The notes below the pieces were generated by a model. The model was given only the letters and a program-made list of their open reading frames with translations. It was not told the DNA's origin and did no database searches. The position numbers and the translations under genes are program-made. Shown here piece by piece: positions 37,999 to 47,110 of a stretch of DNA of 64,000 nt. Every line of letters begins with the position of its first letter. Position 1 is the first letter of the stretch. The DNA comes from Altererythrobacter sp. BO-6 (GTDB taxonomy: Bacteria > Pseudomonadota > Alphaproteobacteria > Sphingomonadales > Sphingomonadaceae): positions 496,001 through 560,000 of the forward strand of contig NZ_CP049259.1 in NCBI RefSeq assembly GCF_011047315.1. Direction: 5' to 3'.

Positions 37999-40158
37999 AT
38001 GAACGGGTCGACTGATCTTGTAATGGCTGACGGTTCCGTCGGTCGCGCCATCGCCAACGCCAGCGCAAATTCGCTGGTGGCGGCGGACCGCATGGATCTG
38101 ACGGAGAGCGTTAGCTTCTTTCGACGTCAGTTCAAAATTATCGCCTTGACCACTTGCGCTGCATTTGCGTTGGGCCTGCTGGCCTCTCTTTTGATGGGAC
38201 GAACCTACCGGGCTGATTCCACTGTGATGTTGACCAATGATGCCGCGATCGTGACACAGTCGACTGCGGCAAGTTCCCCTCAGCCGATCCTCAATGCAGA
38301 GGTTGTCGACACCCAGATCGAGATCATAACTTCCCAGCAGATGGCCAAACGTGTGGCCCAATCCTTAGGCATGACGGAAGGCCTGTCGGGCGAGGACGAG
38401 CGTGACTTGATCGATGAGCTCCAGGAGAATGTGTCCGTAAGCCGCGCTGGAGAAAGTTACGCGATGGGCATTGGCTATGAAGCGAGCGAGGCAAGAGCGG
38501 CCGCCGAAATCGCTAACGAGTTTGCGCGCCAGTTCGTGGACTGGGATGTCGACGCAGAGAAACAACGCAACCTTGAAGCCAAGAAGATCGTGGAACAACG
38601 CCTTTCCGAACTGCGCGATCAGGCCCAGGCCGACACACAGGCGCTGCAGCAATACAGGATAAACAACAACCTGCTCAGCACTTCGGGCGCTTCCCTGACG
38701 GAACAGGAGATTGCCACCTACAATCAGGAAGTAACGTCTGCACGTGCGGCAGCTGCAGAAGACCAGGCACGGCTGCGAACCGCTCTCGCCCAGCTCAGGT
38801 CGGGATCGACCGGCGACGACGTTGGGGAAGCGTTGGACTCACCGGTCATCTCGTCACTTCGTTCGCAGGAAGTACTGGCAGCAACGACCGTTGCCGACCT
38901 CTCTGCGAAATACGGCCCTAACCACCCGCAGCTTATTCGGGCGCAAAGCCAGCTCGACGAAGTCAGGCGCAGGATCGAAGCAGAGATCAGCCGGGTCATC
39001 TCGAACCTTCGAGCCAGGCAGGAAGTCTCGGGGCAACGGCTTGCTTCACTGACATCCAGCCTTGCTTCTGCGCGCGGCCGGCTTTCCCAAAACAATGATG
39101 CGATGGTCGGGCTGAGTGAAATGGAACGGACGGCCCAGGCGTCCCAGGAAATCTACGAAACCTATCTAAACCGGTTCAAGGAACTGATCGCAGCGGAAGG
39201 AAGCGAAAAGCCGAACGCAGAGATCCTGACCCTGGCAGAGCCACCGCTCCTTCCGGCCTCGCCCAATATCCCGTTGAACCTGGCGCTGGCGCTCGTGATC
39301 GGGTTAGGGCTGGGAATAGTGGCGGCCTACATCAGGGAAGCCATGTTCCATGGCATCTCGTCGCCCGACGAAGTGGAGCGCGATCTGGGTCTGACCTGCC
39401 TTGCCTCTATCCCGCTCCTGTCTTCGATGAACGATGGCGCGGATCATCCGGCAACCGCTATCCAGGACGCCCCGAGATCGGTCTTTGCCGAATCGTTCCG
39501 TTCGCTTGGTGCATCAATCGATCTCGCCACGCAGGGACAGGCACAGGTCATAGCCATCACCTCCGCTCTGCCCAATGAAGGCAAGACCGTGATGTCCTGC
39601 TGCCTCTCAAGCGTTCTGGCCGCAGGCGGGATGCGCACGATGCTGATCGATTGCGACTTGCGCCGCCAGGGCATCAGCCGCTTGCTCAACATGCAGGCTG
39701 GCCAGAAGGGCCTGATCGATGTGCTGAAGGGCACGGCACCCATCGATCTTGAGCAATATGATGGCGACAATGTTTTCTGCGTCCTGCCGCTGTCGCCGAG
39801 CAGCGAGGAACCGGAGCACCTGTTGCGGGGGCAGGAATTCGTCGACCTGCTGGAACGGCTGCGTGGTCACTTTGACCGGATCATCCTGGACTTGCCCCCC
39901 GTTCTTCCGATTGCCGCCACTCGAATCCTGGCAAGCCGTGCCGACGTGGTTGTGCTGGCGACCAAATGGCGCTCGACCTCAAAGTTTGCGATCCGCGCAG
40001 CCTTGCGGCGGCTTCCGCCAGACAAGGTCAATGTGCTGGGTGTTGCCTTGAGCGGCGTGGACATGAACCGCCGCTCCTTCCTCAATCCTCATGACCCCTA
40101 TTTCTATTACGCCCAATACAAGGAATATTATGAGGAGACCGGACTAAGTCGGCGCTAG
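37999..40158 (+). CDS. Wzc-like polysaccharide co-polymerase with BY-kinase domain
   Basis: A 719-aa inner-membrane protein controlling chain length. Order: first membrane helix near residues 46-66, a Wzz domain with long coiled coil (residues 80-420), second helix near 430-452 (NLALALVIGLGLGIVAAYIR), and a cytoplasmic tyrosine kinase domain. Walker A is in TSALPNEGKTVMS (about 521-533), Walker A' in MLIDCDLRRQG, Walker B in IILDLPPVLP. The C-terminus has six tyrosines in DPYFYYAQYKEYYEETG, the autophosphorylation cluster. GGAGATCGGAA precedes the ATG. Wzc and Wza functions usually act together, so this pairs with the Wza-like gene at 34582. Confidence 0.93.
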   Translation: MNGSTDLVMADGSVGRAIANASANSLVAADRMDLTESVSFFRRQFKIIALTTCAAFALGLLASLLMGRTYRADSTVMLTNDAAIVTQSTAASSPQPILNAEVVDTQIEIITSQQMAKRVAQSLGMTEGLSGEDERDLIDELQENVSVSRAGESYAMGIGYEASEARAAAEIANEFARQFVDWDVDAEKQRNLEAKKIVEQRLSELRDQAQADTQALQQYRINNNLLSTSGASLTEQEIATYNQEVTSARAAAAEDQARLRTALAQLRSGSTGDDVGEALDSPVISSLRSQEVLAATTVADLSAKYGPNHPQLIRAQSQLDEVRRRIEAEISRVISNLRARQEVSGQRLASLTSSLASARGRLSQNNDAMVGLSEMERTAQASQEIYETYLNRFKELIAAEGSEKPNAEILTLAEPPLLPASPNIPLNLALALVIGLGLGIVAAYIREAMFHGISSPDEVERDLGLTCLASIPLLSSMNDGADHPATAIQDAPRSVFAESFRSLGASIDLATQGQAQVIAITSALPNEGKTVMSCCLSSVLAAGGMRTMLIDCDLRRQGISRLLNMQAGQKGLIDVLKGTAPIDLEQYDGDNVFCVLPLSPSSEEPEHLLRGQEFVDLLERLRGHFDRIILDLPPVLPIAATRILASRADVVVLATKWRSTSKFAIRAALRRLPPDKVNVLGVALSGVDMNRRSFLNPHDPYFYYAQYKEYYEETGLSRR

Positions 40159-40172
40159 AGCTGGGAAACTCC

Positions 40173-41276
40173 GTGTCCAACATCCCATTTTCTGAACGCC
40201 GCGTCGCAATAGTACACTACTGGTTCGTCGCCATGCGGGGCGGCGAGCGGGTAGTCGAGCGTTTGCTGCATCTGTTCCCCAACGCCGATCTGTTTACCAA
40301 TGTCTATGCCCCGGACAGCATGTCTCCGTCCCTCAGGAAAGCACCGATCAAGGCGGGGTTTGTCAATCGCCTCCCTTTCGCCCGGCGGCTGTACCAATAT
40401 TACCTGCCACTGATGCCGATCGCGCTCGAAGGGCTGGACCTGAGCGAATACGACTTGGTAATCAGCAGCGAAGCCGGCCCCGCCAAAGGTGTAATCACCC
40501 GGCCTGATGCATTTCATTTGTGCTATTGCCACTCGCCGATGCGCTATCTGTGGGACCAGTACCACCAATACCGCACAGAGGCCTCATTGCCAGCCAAGCT
40601 TGCAATGCCGCTGATGTACCACCGCTTGCGCCAATGGGATGTGACATCCAGCGCGCGCGTCGATCAATTCGTGGCCAATTCGCACTTCATCCAGCAGCGG
40701 ATCCGCAAGGTCTGGCGCCGTGAATCGGAAGTGATCCATCCGCCGGTCGAAACCAGTCTTTTCGGACCCACAAACGATCTGAGCGACAACTATCTGTGGG
40801 TCGGGCAGATGGTGCCCTACAAAAGGCCCGACTTGGCTGTAGAGGCATTCAATGCGCTCGGCCTACCGCTGACCATGGTCGGCACGGGAGGGATGCTCAA
40901 GAACTTGCGAGCCATGGCAAGGCCCAACATCACCTTCATCGAAAGGCTGGATTTCGCGTCGCTCAAATCGGCCTATGCCCGCAGCAAGGCGCTGATCATG
41001 ACCGCGGAGGAGGATTTCGGGATAACCCCGGTCGAAGCGATGGCTTCGGGCCGCCCGGTGATCGCTTTCGGGCGCGGGGGTGCCAAGGACAGCGTTGTGC
41101 CAGGGGAAACCGGGGTCTTTTTCGACAGGCAGAACAGTGATGCGCTGATCGATGCTGTGGAGCGAACCGAGGTGTTTCTCGATCAATTCGATCCGCAGAC
41201 CGCCATTGCACATGCGCGTCGCTTCGCACCAGAGGAATTCGACCGGAAAATCATGAAGTTGCTGGACGCAGGCTGA
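40173..41276 (+). CDS. Glycosyltransferase family 4 protein
   Basis: A 367-aa GT-B glycosyltransferase. The C-terminal domain shows WVGQMVPYKRPDLAVEAFN, VGTGGMLKNL and the nucleotide-sugar motif TAEEDFGITPVEAMASGRPV (E-x7-E pattern). The N-terminal part has RGGERVVERLLHLFPNAD. GTG at 40173 is the likely start, 14 bp after the Wzc-like gene. Donor and acceptor are unknown; it presumably adds one sugar of the EPS repeat. Confidence 0.88.
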   Translation: MSNIPFSERRVAIVHYWFVAMRGGERVVERLLHLFPNADLFTNVYAPDSMSPSLRKAPIKAGFVNRLPFARRLYQYYLPLMPIALEGLDLSEYDLVISSEAGPAKGVITRPDAFHLCYCHSPMRYLWDQYHQYRTEASLPAKLAMPLMYHRLRQWDVTSSARVDQFVANSHFIQQRIRKVWRRESEVIHPPVETSLFGPTNDLSDNYLWVGQMVPYKRPDLAVEAFNALGLPLTMVGTGGMLKNLRAMARPNITFIERLDFASLKSAYARSKALIMTAEEDFGITPVEAMASGRPVIAFGRGGAKDSVVPGETGVFFDRQNSDALIDAVERTEVFLDQFDPQTAIAHARRFAPEEFDRKIMKLLDAG

Positions 41277-41288
41277 GCGGAGGCGGCG

Positions 41289-42713
41289 ATGGAACTGACC
41301 TTCATCGGTATGATCCAGATCGTGATCGGCGCCTATGTCGTGCTCGTCGGCAGCGTTCGCAGTGCCGTGATCTTCCTTGTCGCGAGCGCGCTGTTCGAAG
41401 GTTCGGCAGCCATATTACTTCCTGGATTGGGAGGCTCTTCGATCCCTCCAGTCCAATTTGCGCTTATGTTCACAACGCTGAGAATCCTCGCTCCCAAGGG
41501 CGGATATCTCGGGTTGCTGCCAAACTCTGTGATCGACAACAAATGGTTCGTTCTATTTGCGGTCTACGGTATCGCTTCCGCCTATCTGGCTCCTCGCATT
41601 TTTGACGGTGCGGTCAACGTTTTCCCTATGCGTCCGAGCGAGACCCTGGGGCCGTTCGACACAATTCCCTTACGGCCAACGGCACAAAACCTGACAGCAG
41701 CCTTCTATCTTCTCGGCGCGCTCTTGCTGACAATATCCGGCTATGTCTTTGCCCGCATCCGGTCCGGGCCCGGCGCCCTGGTTTCGGCGCTTTTGCTCGC
41801 AAGCTGGTTTCATGTTGCATCCGGTCTTGTTGACCTCGCCACCCGTGGAAGCGCCTTCGAAGCGATTTTGACGGCCTTTCGCAATGGTGGCTACTCGATG
41901 CTCGACCATTCCGCTTCCGGCTTCATCCGGATCAGGGGCGTCCTCCCTGAAGCTTCCACCTATGCCGGCCTGGGTTTCACTCTGTTTCTTGCCTGCGCCG
42001 AATTCTGGTATCGATCCATCCGTCCTGTAGCGACGGGGCTCACCGCTTTGGCCATGGCGCTCATGCTGGTATTGAGCACCGCATCAACCGCCTATGTCGC
42101 AATGGCTGCCTATGGCTTGTTCTTTGTGTTCCGCGCAGCCCTTTTCCCCCATGTCACACCGCGCGACAAACTCGCTCACACTGCCATTGCCATGTTCGGT
42201 ATTCTGTTTGTGCTAAGCGTTCTGATCGCGCTTGCTCCAGGACTGCCCATCGGGGTCTACGAACTGGTCATGGACATGACATTCGGGAAGTCAGACAGTT
42301 TTTCGGGCCAGCAGCGGTTGTTCTGGGCGCTGCAAGGGTGGGACAGCTTCATTGCATCTTACGGCCTTGGTATCGGCCCCGGAAGTTTCCGGTCCTCTAG
42401 CATAGTCACCGCAATCCTCGGATCGACCGGAGTGATTGGCACGGTGTCCTTCGCCCTTTATCTGAAAGCCGTGTTGCAAGCTTCAAAGAGATCGACTTGG
42501 TCAACCGGACCAAGCGAACTCCAGTCGATCGGCGGCGCGCTTGCGGTTGCGGCTTTTCTAAGCCTTGTTCCTGCAGCAGTCTCTTCGCCCAATGTCGTAC
42601 CTCGCGCATTGTTCTCCATCATGGCCGGGGCTGCCATCGCCATGCGGAGCCGATTGCCTGACCTGATCAATGCAGCGGACCAGGACGTTGCCGGCGTGCG
42701 ATGGAAGCCCTGA
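41289..42713 (+). CDS. Wzy-like O-antigen/EPS polymerase
   Basis: A 474-aa integral membrane protein with about ten to twelve hydrophobic helices and a large loop between helices in the second half (residues about 310-370: MDMTFGKSDSFSGQQRLFWA), as in Wzy polymerases and O-antigen ligases. The segment GQQRLFWALQGWDSFIASYG, then LGIGPGSF, matches the conserved R...G.G...F pattern of that superfamily. It would join repeat units on the periplasmic face. 12 bp after the GT4 gene, so in the same operon. Confidence 0.85.
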   Translation: MELTFIGMIQIVIGAYVVLVGSVRSAVIFLVASALFEGSAAILLPGLGGSSIPPVQFALMFTTLRILAPKGGYLGLLPNSVIDNKWFVLFAVYGIASAYLAPRIFDGAVNVFPMRPSETLGPFDTIPLRPTAQNLTAAFYLLGALLLTISGYVFARIRSGPGALVSALLLASWFHVASGLVDLATRGSAFEAILTAFRNGGYSMLDHSASGFIRIRGVLPEASTYAGLGFTLFLACAEFWYRSIRPVATGLTALAMALMLVLSTASTAYVAMAAYGLFFVFRAALFPHVTPRDKLAHTAIAMFGILFVLSVLIALAPGLPIGVYELVMDMTFGKSDSFSGQQRLFWALQGWDSFIASYGLGIGPGSFRSSSIVTAILGSTGVIGTVSFALYLKAVLQASKRSTWSTGPSELQSIGGALAVAAFLSLVPAAVSSPNVVPRALFSIMAGAAIAMRSRLPDLINAADQDVAGVRWKP

Positions 42714-42900
42714 TCCGAAGCAGAGCAGACCCTGGCAACCGAGAAGCAAATCTCAAGAAACAGGGGAAAAGTCCACGCATATCATAATCTGCGACAGGCA
42801 AGGATTTACCACTTTCGGGTTCCTTCCTTTGCTTCCTTCGGCGTCCTGCATGAATGGTCTAGTCTCTCGTCAAGATGAAATTGCCGGGCAAACGCAGCGA

Positions 42901-43800
42901 ATGACACCAGAGAAGTCAATCGAACGCAGGAAACTGAGGATCTGGGCTGTAGTCGCGTCGGTCGGCAGGGCGGATCTGCTCTGCCAGACCATTGCGCGCT
43001 ACCCGCTGCAATCGCGCCCGGCCGACGGCGTGCTGGTTGTCGGCAGCGATCCGCAGGACGTCGCGGGACTGGCGGAAGCCTGCCCCGGCGTCGAGATCGT
43101 CCTTTCGGAAAAAGGCCTATGCAAGCAGCGCAATGCAGCGCTCCGCCGCCTGCGCGAAAAGTGTGACGTCATCGTATTTTTCGACGACGATTTCCTGCTC
43201 GAAGAGCATTACCTGGAAAACCTTGAGCGGCATTTCGCGGCCAATTCGCAGCTTGTGGGCCTGACCGGCGTTCTGATTGCCGATGGCGCGCATACGACCC
43301 CGATCGACTTTGCGGACGGGGCACGCATGCTGGATTCCGGCGCGGCTTTGCCATACGGGCGTGAAGAGCCCATCAGCTGGTTGTATGGCTGCAACATGGC
43401 ATTCCGGACCAGCGCAACCGAGGGCCTGCAGTTCGACGAGGCGCTGCCGCTTTATGGCTGGCAGGAAGACGTAGACTTCAGCAACCAGGTTGCGCGCAAA
43501 GGCCAGATGATCCGTTCACCTTCGCTGACCGGTATCCATCTCGGCACCAGCGGTGGCCGGCAATCCGGCTTGCGGCTGGGTTATTCCCAGGTTTCGAACA
43601 TCATATACCTGCTGCGCAAGGGCACGATCGACCCATGGCGCGGCTTATCGCTGATGATGCGGAATATCCTGATGAACTGCGGGCGCAGCCTATGGCCAGA
43701 ACCGAATATCGATCGCCGCGGCCGACTTGCAGGGAATTTCCTCGCACTCGCTGATCTCACGAGGGGGCGAGTTGATCCCGGTCGGATCGTTTCCTTGTAG
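42901..43800 (+). CDS. Glycosyltransferase family 2 protein
   Basis: A GT-A fold transferase of about 299 aa: RIWAVVASVGRADLLCQTIA opening, the aspartate motif VIVFFDDDFLLEEHYLEN (DDD for metal and nucleotide binding), and the ED motif in YGWQEDVDFSNQVARKG with the catalytic-base Asp. Starts at 42670 and 42850 are open in frame; the first lies inside the polymerase gene. ATG 42901 gives a normal GT2 N-terminus. No clear ribosome-binding site was found. Sugar unknown. Confidence 0.87.
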   Translation: MTPEKSIERRKLRIWAVVASVGRADLLCQTIARYPLQSRPADGVLVVGSDPQDVAGLAEACPGVEIVLSEKGLCKQRNAALRRLREKCDVIVFFDDDFLLEEHYLENLERHFAANSQLVGLTGVLIADGAHTTPIDFADGARMLDSGAALPYGREEPISWLYGCNMAFRTSATEGLQFDEALPLYGWQEDVDFSNQVARKGQMIRSPSLTGIHLGTSGGRQSGLRLGYSQVSNIIYLLRKGTIDPWRGLSLMMRNILMNCGRSLWPEPNIDRRGRLAGNFLALADLTRGRVDPGRIVSL

Positions 43801-43899
43801 CCATTTACTCGGGAGCGAGACGATTTTTTCCTCTGCAAATCATCGCGTTAGGTATTGCCTGCTTGGCTCCGTTCTTACCGACGTGACAAGATACTGACG

Positions 43900-45636
43900 G
43901 TGTCTAGCCAAGCTTTATCAGATGTTTCGGCGCATCCTGCGGGCGGGCGGGCCCTGCGGATCGCAGTCATATTCGAAGACCCCCCCAATCCACCGGCCTG
44001 GGGCATTCGATTGATCAAGAATATCCTTGCCGAACAACAACTGGAATTGTGCGCCCTGATCAGGCCAGTCGCCAATGCGATGATCAAAGGTGGAGGGGTG
44101 CTGGCAAGGGCATGGTTTTCGATCGAACAAGCGACAGTGTCGCGACCAAAAGCAGCAAGTCCCGGCTTTCCCGCTTTGGCCGACCAAGAGCTGCCCTTGT
44201 TCGGCGCTACCGACAGTGATGCCCTGGCGGCTTTGGACCTCGACGTAATCCTCGACTTCTCGGATCAATATGGCCTCGCCTGCGACAGAAAATTGGCCCG
44301 CCATGGCGTCTGGTTCTTGGGATTTCCGGTAAACGATCCGGCCATGGCGGGCTTGGCCGAGCTCGTATCGCGAGAGCCAGCCGCCCGCATCGCGTTGTTC
44401 CGCCGGGTTTCGGGTGAAGAAGTACCGCTCGGCATTGAAGAGGGGCTGCTCAACCTGAAATTTGCCGCTTCGCGCACCGGCCAATTCATGCTCGAAATGG
44501 CAATCCCGCTATTGCTGCGCGAGTTACGTTGGACCTATCGCGTCGGGCAGCCGAGGCATTCCGGATCGCTTGCGTTCCAGGTCAGGAATGCCCCAGATTT
44601 GGTGCAAACACTGAGGTATATTCCGACCTTTTTCAGCAGGTTGGCGAAGAAATTGCTGGACGAGGTGAGCGCACGCGCTCGGCTCCGTCCGAACATGTTC
44701 CATCTGATATCGGCAACCTCAGGCTTGCTTGAATTCAACCCGAAATCCGCCGACTCCATCATTTCCGAGAACAATTCGCTTTATGCCGACCCTTTCCTCT
44801 GGGAACGGGATGGTGAATGCTTCTGCTTCTTCGAGGAATATGACTATCGCGCAGACCGCGGGCATATCAGCGTGGGCAGGTTCGAGAATAACCAGCTCAT
44901 CGAAATTCGGCCCGTCCTGAAGCGCGATTATCATCTGTCGTTTCCCTTTCTGTTCGAGGACGAAGGCACGCTTTTCATGATGCCGGAAAGCTTTAACGCC
45001 AACCGGCTGGAAGTTTGGAAATGTGTTTCGTTCCCTGACCAGTGGGAGCTTTACGCGACGGCATTTGAAGGATGCTGGGCAGCAGACTCAACACTATCGA
45101 AGATTGGCGATAGCTGGTGGCTGTTCAGTAACATCGCGACAGACGCATTCCTCGATACAAGCACAGCGCTTTACATCTTTCAGGTCGATGGGCCTGACCT
45201 GGCCGATCCCCGGCCGCATGCCTGCAACCCGGTAATCTTCAATGCCCGGCAAGCGCGGAACGGGGGAAGGATAATCGAGATAGGTGGCGATCTGTTTCGT
45301 ATCTCTCAAGACAACTCCCATGGGCGATATGGCTATGGCCTCAACATCATGAAGATTTCCCGCCTTTCACTCACCGAATACGAAGAGGAGCGAGTAGCAA
45401 CTCACTTGCCTGACTTCGCAGAAGGGATCGACGGTTGCCATCACTTGGATATTCGCGGCGGACGAGTGGTCATGGACGTACGGAAGAAATTCGGTGGCTT
45501 TGCCGGGCTCGTAAGATGGTCAGCAAGACGCCCGCGATTATCATTCAACCCCCTATCAATGGTTGCGCGTACCGGAAGGATGGCTTGCAGACGGCGTCCA
45601 GAGCGCAGGTCCGGAGCTGACCAATGCCAGCGATAG
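43900..45636 (+). CDS. Two-domain protein: formyltransferase-like and GINT1-type beta-propeller
   Basis: A 578-aa protein. Residues about 18-200 resemble an N-terminal formyltransferase-like Rossmann domain (LRIAVIFEDPPNPPAWGIRL, LDVILDFSDQYG). Residues 290-540 resemble the five-bladed GH43-type propeller seen in glucosamine inositolphosphorylceramide transferase-like proteins (YADPFLWERDGECFCFFEEY, YHLSFPFLFEDEGTLFMMPE, WWLFSN). The propeller aspartate and glutamates are kept, so a sugar-binding or transfer role is likely. GTG 43900 is preferred over the TTG at 43855. It is between two glycosyltransferases and overlaps the next gene by 13 bp. Function inferred only. Confidence 0.65.
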   Translation: MSSQALSDVSAHPAGGRALRIAVIFEDPPNPPAWGIRLIKNILAEQQLELCALIRPVANAMIKGGGVLARAWFSIEQATVSRPKAASPGFPALADQELPLFGATDSDALAALDLDVILDFSDQYGLACDRKLARHGVWFLGFPVNDPAMAGLAELVSREPAARIALFRRVSGEEVPLGIEEGLLNLKFAASRTGQFMLEMAIPLLLRELRWTYRVGQPRHSGSLAFQVRNAPDLVQTLRYIPTFFSRLAKKLLDEVSARARLRPNMFHLISATSGLLEFNPKSADSIISENNSLYADPFLWERDGECFCFFEEYDYRADRGHISVGRFENNQLIEIRPVLKRDYHLSFPFLFEDEGTLFMMPESFNANRLEVWKCVSFPDQWELYATAFEGCWAADSTLSKIGDSWWLFSNIATDAFLDTSTALYIFQVDGPDLADPRPHACNPVIFNARQARNGGRIIEIGGDLFRISQDNSHGRYGYGLNIMKISRLSLTEYEEERVATHLPDFAEGIDGCHHLDIRGGRVVMDVRKKFGGFAGLVRWSARRPRLSFNPLSMVARTGRMACRRRPERRSGADQCQR

Positions 45637-46844
45637 GCCAGGTTGTTATCATCAACGATTTCTCCAGCGCGAACGGCGGCTCGGCGGCAATCGCATTACA
45701 GGCAGCCCGGCAATATCGCCGGCTTGGCCTGCCCGTTACCTACATCTGCGGCGATGCGGCCAATCCCGAACTCGAGCGCATTGGGGTGTCAACGGTTGCC
45801 CTCAATTCCGGTCCTTTGCTTGAGCTATCCCGTCTGGAAGCCATGCGAAAAGGGATCAACAACTCTGCTGCCGAAGCGATCATTTCCAACTGGATCCGCC
45901 GCCATGATACCGCCAACACGGTCTATCATCTTCACAGCTGGGCCCAGATCCTGTCGTCGGCAGTGTTCCGCGCGCTGCGGCCGGTCGAGGATCGACTGAT
46001 CGTAACCTGCCACGATTTCTTCAATGTCTGCCCGAATGGAGGCTTCACGAATTTTCAGAAGTCCGCGCCCTGCGATCTACGCCCGCTGTCACTCCCATGC
46101 CTAGTCACCAATTGCGATCGACGCAGTTACCTACAAAAGGGCTGGCGCGTTGCGCGACAGGTCAAACTCAATCACACGGCAGATTTCGCGAGTAGCGCAG
46201 CCACCTTCACATTCCTGCATGAGCGCATGCGAAGCAGGTTCGTGGCTGCCGGATTCCCGGCCAAGAACCTGGCAACTGTACCCAACCCGGTCGAGCCATG
46301 GAGCAAAACAAGGATTGCAGCAGAAGACAACGAAGGCTTCCTTTTTGTCGGACGGATCGGCCGGGACAAGGGCGCCGATCTGGCCATTGGGGCCGCTGAA
46401 CGTTCGGGACAGGAGCTAATTCTGGCGGGTACAGGCGAGCTTGCAGATGAACAGTCCACCTCGCACGAAGGCATCAAATTTGCAGGCTGGCTTGGTAGTC
46501 AGGAAATTGCCAGCCTGGCGCGCAAAGCTCGCGCACTGATCGTGCCCAGCAGGGTGGTTGAGCCTTTCGGGCTGGTCATCCTTGAAGCTGCCATGAGCGG
46601 CCTGCCCGTGATCGTGGCATCGCACGCATACCTGGCTGAGGACGTCATGCGGATCGGATGCGGAAGGGCCTTCGATATCGCTGAGCCCCAGCAGTTGGCC
46701 AGCATGATGGCCTCGCTTGCAGAAGATGATGATGCGATCGAACGAATGAGTAAAGCGGGCTACGCTCAGGCCGGTTCACTCGGCCTGACTTCCGCAAGGT
46801 GGCTTGAAGCATTCGTGGAGCTGTTCGAGAACAAACTCGGTTGA
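45624..46844 (+). CDS. Glycosyltransferase family 4 protein
   Basis: A 406-aa GT-B transferase: glycine-rich N-terminus (VVIINDFSSANGGSAAIALQ), TCHDFFNVCPNGGF, then GFLFVGRIGRDKGADLAIGA and the E-x7-E motif PSRVVEPFGLVILEAAMSGLP. Start ATG 45624 lies inside the preceding gene. Cysteines near residues 134, 150, 160 and 165 (CPNGGF, CDLRP, CLVTNC) could bind a metal. Last gene of the plus-strand run that starts at 35378. Confidence 0.88.
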   Translation: MPAIGQVVIINDFSSANGGSAAIALQAARQYRRLGLPVTYICGDAANPELERIGVSTVALNSGPLLELSRLEAMRKGINNSAAEAIISNWIRRHDTANTVYHLHSWAQILSSAVFRALRPVEDRLIVTCHDFFNVCPNGGFTNFQKSAPCDLRPLSLPCLVTNCDRRSYLQKGWRVARQVKLNHTADFASSAATFTFLHERMRSRFVAAGFPAKNLATVPNPVEPWSKTRIAAEDNEGFLFVGRIGRDKGADLAIGAAERSGQELILAGTGELADEQSTSHEGIKFAGWLGSQEIASLARKARALIVPSRVVEPFGLVILEAAMSGLPVIVASHAYLAEDVMRIGCGRAFDIAEPQQLASMMASLAEDDDAIERMSKAGYAQAGSLGLTSARWLEAFVELFENKLG

Positions 46845-47110
46845 AGTCAGATATCCCTTGGCCGCCGCACCTCCGCCGCCGGCTCATGATCGGGCGTACC
46901 AACGGTGTTCCTCACCACGCAATCAAACAGCTACTCCCTTTGGGAACAAGACCCAGCGCGTTTGGTCTAAGCACAGTGCGCGTCTCCCGCGCTGGAGTGG
47001 AACAAACTATAAGGGGCTCAGACAAAGGACTAGAGATTCACCATGGCGGTTTGGCCGGGCACCTGTGCGACACCGGTGCGCCTTTGGATCTCTTGGAAAG
47101 GGCGGACTCA

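Noticed and set aside
46845..47110. Transposase remnant in the 266-bp gap before the SDR gene
   Set aside because: No inverted repeats or transposase-like frame; sequence is simply non-coding with a possible TATAAG -10 box near 47009.
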